This document shows, piece after piece, positions 29,947 through 34,634 of a DNA stretch of 34,634 nucleotides; positions within the stretch are counted from its first letter, which is position 1, and every line of letters starts with the position of its first letter. The notes under the pieces are model-generated. The model was not told where the DNA came from and did no database searches. It saw only the letters and a program-made list of their open reading frames with translations. This stretch comes from an uncultured Pelagibacteraceae bacterium. GTDB taxonomy: Bacteria; Pseudomonadota; Alphaproteobacteria; Pelagibacterales; Pelagibacteraceae. Location: the NCBI GenBank assembly GCA_902592285.1, contig CACJED010000010.1, positions 1 through 34,634 of the forward strand. The letters run 5' to 3'. A program made the translations under genes and the position numbers.

Positions 29947-30739
29947 AATAATTGATTGTATTACTTTTTTTGATAACAATTTTATGTTTGATCTTAGATT
30001 TAATATTTTGAAAGATGTTGTAGATACTTTCGTAATTTGTGAGTCAAAATACGATCATAGAAATAAATTAAAAAATTTAAATTTTGATAAAAAATATCTC
30101 TCTGATAAAAAAATTAAATACTTTATATTAGAAAAACCATTTCCTGAAAAATTTGATTTGTGGAAAAATCAAGCAATTCAGAGAGAATATTTACTTCATA
30201 GCTTGGATTTTGCTGAAAATGAAGATTTAATTTTTTTTTCAGATCCAGATGAAATACCTGATCCTAAAATTTTGAAAAACTTTTGTTTAAGAAAAAAATA
30301 TGGAATTTTTTTTCAAAATTGTTTTAACTATAAGTTTAATATTTTTAATCCATATGAAACTCCCTGGGAAGGAACTAGAGTTTGTAAAAAAAAACATTTA
30401 AAATCTATAGATTTTATGAGACAAAAAATTAAATCAAAAAATTTAGATTATGGATTTCATAGAATAGATAAAGAAAAAAATATTGAGATTTTTGAAAATG
30501 CAGGTTGGCATTTTAATAATATAATGTCTCCAGAATTAATTTCTTTAAAATTAAAAACTTTTGCACATACAGAATTTAGTGGGAGTAGATTTTCAGATGT
30601 TAACGTTATAAAAAATAAAATTAAGAATAAAATTGATCTATTCGAGAGAGGCCACATTTATAAAAAAGTCGATATAGACGAGTCTTTCCCAAGTTATTTG
30701 ATTGAAAATCTTGAAAAATATAAGCATTATATATCTTAA
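29936..30739 (+). CDS. GT17-family glycosyltransferase (MGAT3-like)
   Basis: 267 aa; KIIDCITFFDNNFMFDLRFNIL, VDTFVICESKYDHRN, DLWKNQAIQREYLLHSL, DLIFFSDPDEIPDP, GWHFNNIMSPELISLKLKTFAHTEF. Confidence 0.85.
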   Translation: MSSKIIDCITFFDNNFMFDLRFNILKDVVDTFVICESKYDHRNKLKNLNFDKKYLSDKKIKYFILEKPFPEKFDLWKNQAIQREYLLHSLDFAENEDLIFFSDPDEIPDPKILKNFCLRKKYGIFFQNCFNYKFNIFNPYETPWEGTRVCKKKHLKSIDFMRQKIKSKNLDYGFHRIDKEKNIEIFENAGWHFNNIMSPELISLKLKTFAHTEFSGSRFSDVNVIKNKIKNKIDLFERGHIYKKVDIDESFPSYLIENLEKYKHYIS

Positions 30740-30741
30740 AT

Positions 30742-30831
30742 GGAGAGGTGGCCGAGCGGTTTAAGGCGCACGCTTGGAAAGCGTGTAAAGGGTTTTCTCT
30801 TTCATGGGTTCGAATCCCATTCTCTCCGCCA
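30742..30831 (+). tRNA. tRNA-Ser (anticodon GGA)
   Basis: GGAGAGG...TCTCTCC acceptor with discriminator G and encoded CCA; anticodon stem CACGC/GCGTG with loop TTGGAAA; long variable arm; T-loop GGGTTCGAATCCC. Confidence 0.97.
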
Positions 30832-30872
30832 AATTTAATTTTTTTAAAGAAACTATTCAGTATAATAAACAA

Positions 30873-31766
30873 ATGTTAAATATAAATGACTATAGCTCAG
30901 TTACAATAGTAATAGTATTATATAAAGAGTCTTTTGATTTAGTAAATAAAACACTTCAAACTCTTAAAAATTACAAAATTGTTATAATCGATAATGCCAA
31001 TAATAATGAATTAAAAAAAAAAATTTTAAAAAATTTTAAAATTTACAAATATTTATTAAATAAAAAAAACAACGGATTTTCAGCCGGTTATAATCAAGGA
31101 ATAAAATTAAGCACTACAAAGTTTACATTGGTTTTAGGACCAGATTGTTTAATAACAAACAAAGATATTTATGTTTTGACTAAAAAACTTTCTTTTTATG
31201 AAAATACTATAATGATAACCCCAACTGCTTATAGTCAACAAAATGAACCGACATATTCTGGTGGACCACTTCCAGAAAATGGTAAAAAAGATAAAGTTTT
31301 AAATTTAGAGGGAGATGTATGTGTTGAAAGTGCTTTAGGTGCATGTATGTTATTTAAAACAGATGATTTTAAAATGAATGATTTATTATTTGATGAAAAT
31401 TTTTTTTTATATTTTTCAGATGATGACTTATGTAGAAAAATTAAATCAATCAATAAATCTATTGTACAAACTAAAGATGCAATTTGTATTCATCAGCATG
31501 GTATTATCAAAGTAAAAAGTAGATTTATGAAAATATATATTAGAGAATTTAATTTTACCCATGATATGTTGTACTACTTTTATAAAACTAAAACTGAAAA
31601 ATCTTTAGAGATTATCAGAAAATTTCAAAAAAAAAGCAAAAGACATTACTTTTTATTATTTTTTAGATTATTAACATTCAGATTTTCAGATGTTGTTAAA
31701 ATTTATTCAAGATTATCAGCATTTAATAAGTTTAAATCAAAATATTTAAATAGAACTGTTAGATAA
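30873..31766 (+). CDS. GT2-family glycosyltransferase
   Basis: VTIVIVLYKESFDLVNKTLQTL, IIDNANNNE, NNGFSAGYNQGIKLS, LVLGPDCLI, FFLYFSDDDLCRKI. The ORF-track start (30804) lies inside tRNA-Ser; the in-frame ATG at 30873 is the likely start. Confidence 0.9.
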   Translation: MLNINDYSSVTIVIVLYKESFDLVNKTLQTLKNYKIVIIDNANNNELKKKILKNFKIYKYLLNKKNNGFSAGYNQGIKLSTTKFTLVLGPDCLITNKDIYVLTKKLSFYENTIMITPTAYSQQNEPTYSGGPLPENGKKDKVLNLEGDVCVESALGACMLFKTDDFKMNDLLFDENFFLYFSDDDLCRKIKSINKSIVQTKDAICIHQHGIIKVKSRFMKIYIREFNFTHDMLYYFYKTKTEKSLEIIRKFQKKSKRHYFLLFFRLLTFRFSDVVKIYSRLSAFNKFKSKYLNRTVR

Positions 31767-31793
31767 ATTTGAAATTTATTATATATACGAAGT

Positions 31794-32543
31794 ATGGGTC
31801 TAAGAACTTTTTTAAAAAAAAAAATTTATAATTTAAAGTTTTATAAACAAAAAAAATCAAATCTTAAAAATCAAACTATACTAGTAACAGGAGCTAGTTC
31901 AGGTATAGGGTTAGGAATTTGTGAAAAATTAATTCAAAATAATAAAATTATTGCTGTTTATAATAATAACTTTGTATCTTTATCAGAATTACAAAATTCA
32001 AATCTGATCAAGGTAAAATGTGATTTATTTGATTTAGATAATTATCAAGAAATTGAAAAACAAATTGTAAAGAATAATATTGATTTAATTATTAATTGTG
32101 CTGGACAGTTTGGATCAATTAATCAACAATTAACGGATATAGATTTTAATAATTTTTTGAATATCTTAAAATTAAATTCTTTGTCAATTTTAAAAATATT
32201 ACAAATAATGAGTAAAAATGACAGAATCAAATATATTAAAAAGATTATTAATATAAGTAGTTCTGGAGGAAGTATTGAAGAAAATAAACAAGGAAATGCT
32301 TATATTTATAGAACCAGCAAATCAGCCCTTAATTCTATCTCAAAAAATTTATCAATAGATTTAAAAAAAAAATACGGAACATCAGTAATTTCAATTGATC
32401 CAGGTAACGTAAAAACTGGGATGAATAATAAAGGATATCTGGCTAAGGAAAAATGCGCTGAATACATAATTGATATAATTTGTGAAGATCGAGATTATAA
32501 TGGTTCATTTATCAACCTACTAAAAAAAGATATACCATGGTAA
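31794..32543 (+). CDS. Short-chain dehydrogenase/reductase (SDR)
   Basis: 249 aa; TILVTGASSGIGLGICEKL (TGxxxGxG), NCAG, NISSSGG, YRTSK catalytic YxxxK, PGNVKTGM. Confidence 0.9.
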   Translation: MGLRTFLKKKIYNLKFYKQKKSNLKNQTILVTGASSGIGLGICEKLIQNNKIIAVYNNNFVSLSELQNSNLIKVKCDLFDLDNYQEIEKQIVKNNIDLIINCAGQFGSINQQLTDIDFNNFLNILKLNSLSILKILQIMSKNDRIKYIKKIINISSSGGSIEENKQGNAYIYRTSKSALNSISKNLSIDLKKKYGTSVISIDPGNVKTGMNNKGYLAKEKCAEYIIDIICEDRDYNGSFINLLKKDIPW

Positions 32544-32594
32544 AATTAGCTATAGCTAAGATGTATCAGAGGCATGTTATATAATTTTAAGTAA

Positions 32595-34634
<2,040 letters not shown>

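Noticed and set aside
30621-30872. Minus-strand ORF with ...GGENGIRTHERENPLHAFQACALNRSATSP...
   Set aside because: It is the antisense translation of tRNA-Ser; the GIRTHE-like peptide is a well-known spurious annotation.
30804-30872. N-terminal 23 aa of the ORF-track call 30804..31766
   Set aside because: It lies over the tRNA-Ser 3' end and spacer; the GT2 homology begins after the in-frame ATG at 30873.
27794-32543. Prophage or integrative element at tRNA-Ser
   Set aside because: No integrase, transposase or phage gene, and no duplicated tRNA 3' end (att site) was found in the window.

Overview
This 34.6-kb, AT-rich, very gene-dense window reads as mostly housekeeping DNA from a streamlined alphaproteobacterium. 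Protein style and gene order suggest SAR11/Pelagibacterales, but that is inference and no phylogeny was run. In order it carries: a partial ferredoxin, a TerB-like protein and a SUV3-like helicase; a PaaI-type thioesterase; tRNA-Arg(ACG); a thiolase; aceE-aceF and an EamA transporter; uppP; gltD-gltB; an alpha/beta hydrolase; a GT4 glycosyltransferase; thrS-infC-rpmI-rplT-pheS-pheT; lepA; a small glycan gene cluster (GT61, Gfo/Idh/MocA, GT17, GT2, SDR) wrapped around tRNA-Ser(GGA); and a gyrB truncated by the window end. I see no CRISPR array, transposase, integrase, prophage or rRNA. The strongest oddity is a homodimeric-type pyruvate dehydrogenase E1 (AceE) with its own N-terminal lipoyl domain, nearly a copy of the lipoyl domain on the adjacent AceF. 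Other leads are two unannotated small ORFs (one a 32-aa single-TM peptide), a dyad upstream of gltD, and the glycan cluster, which has a tRNA inserted in it and three A11 tracts. I found no convincing wholly new multi-gene system.
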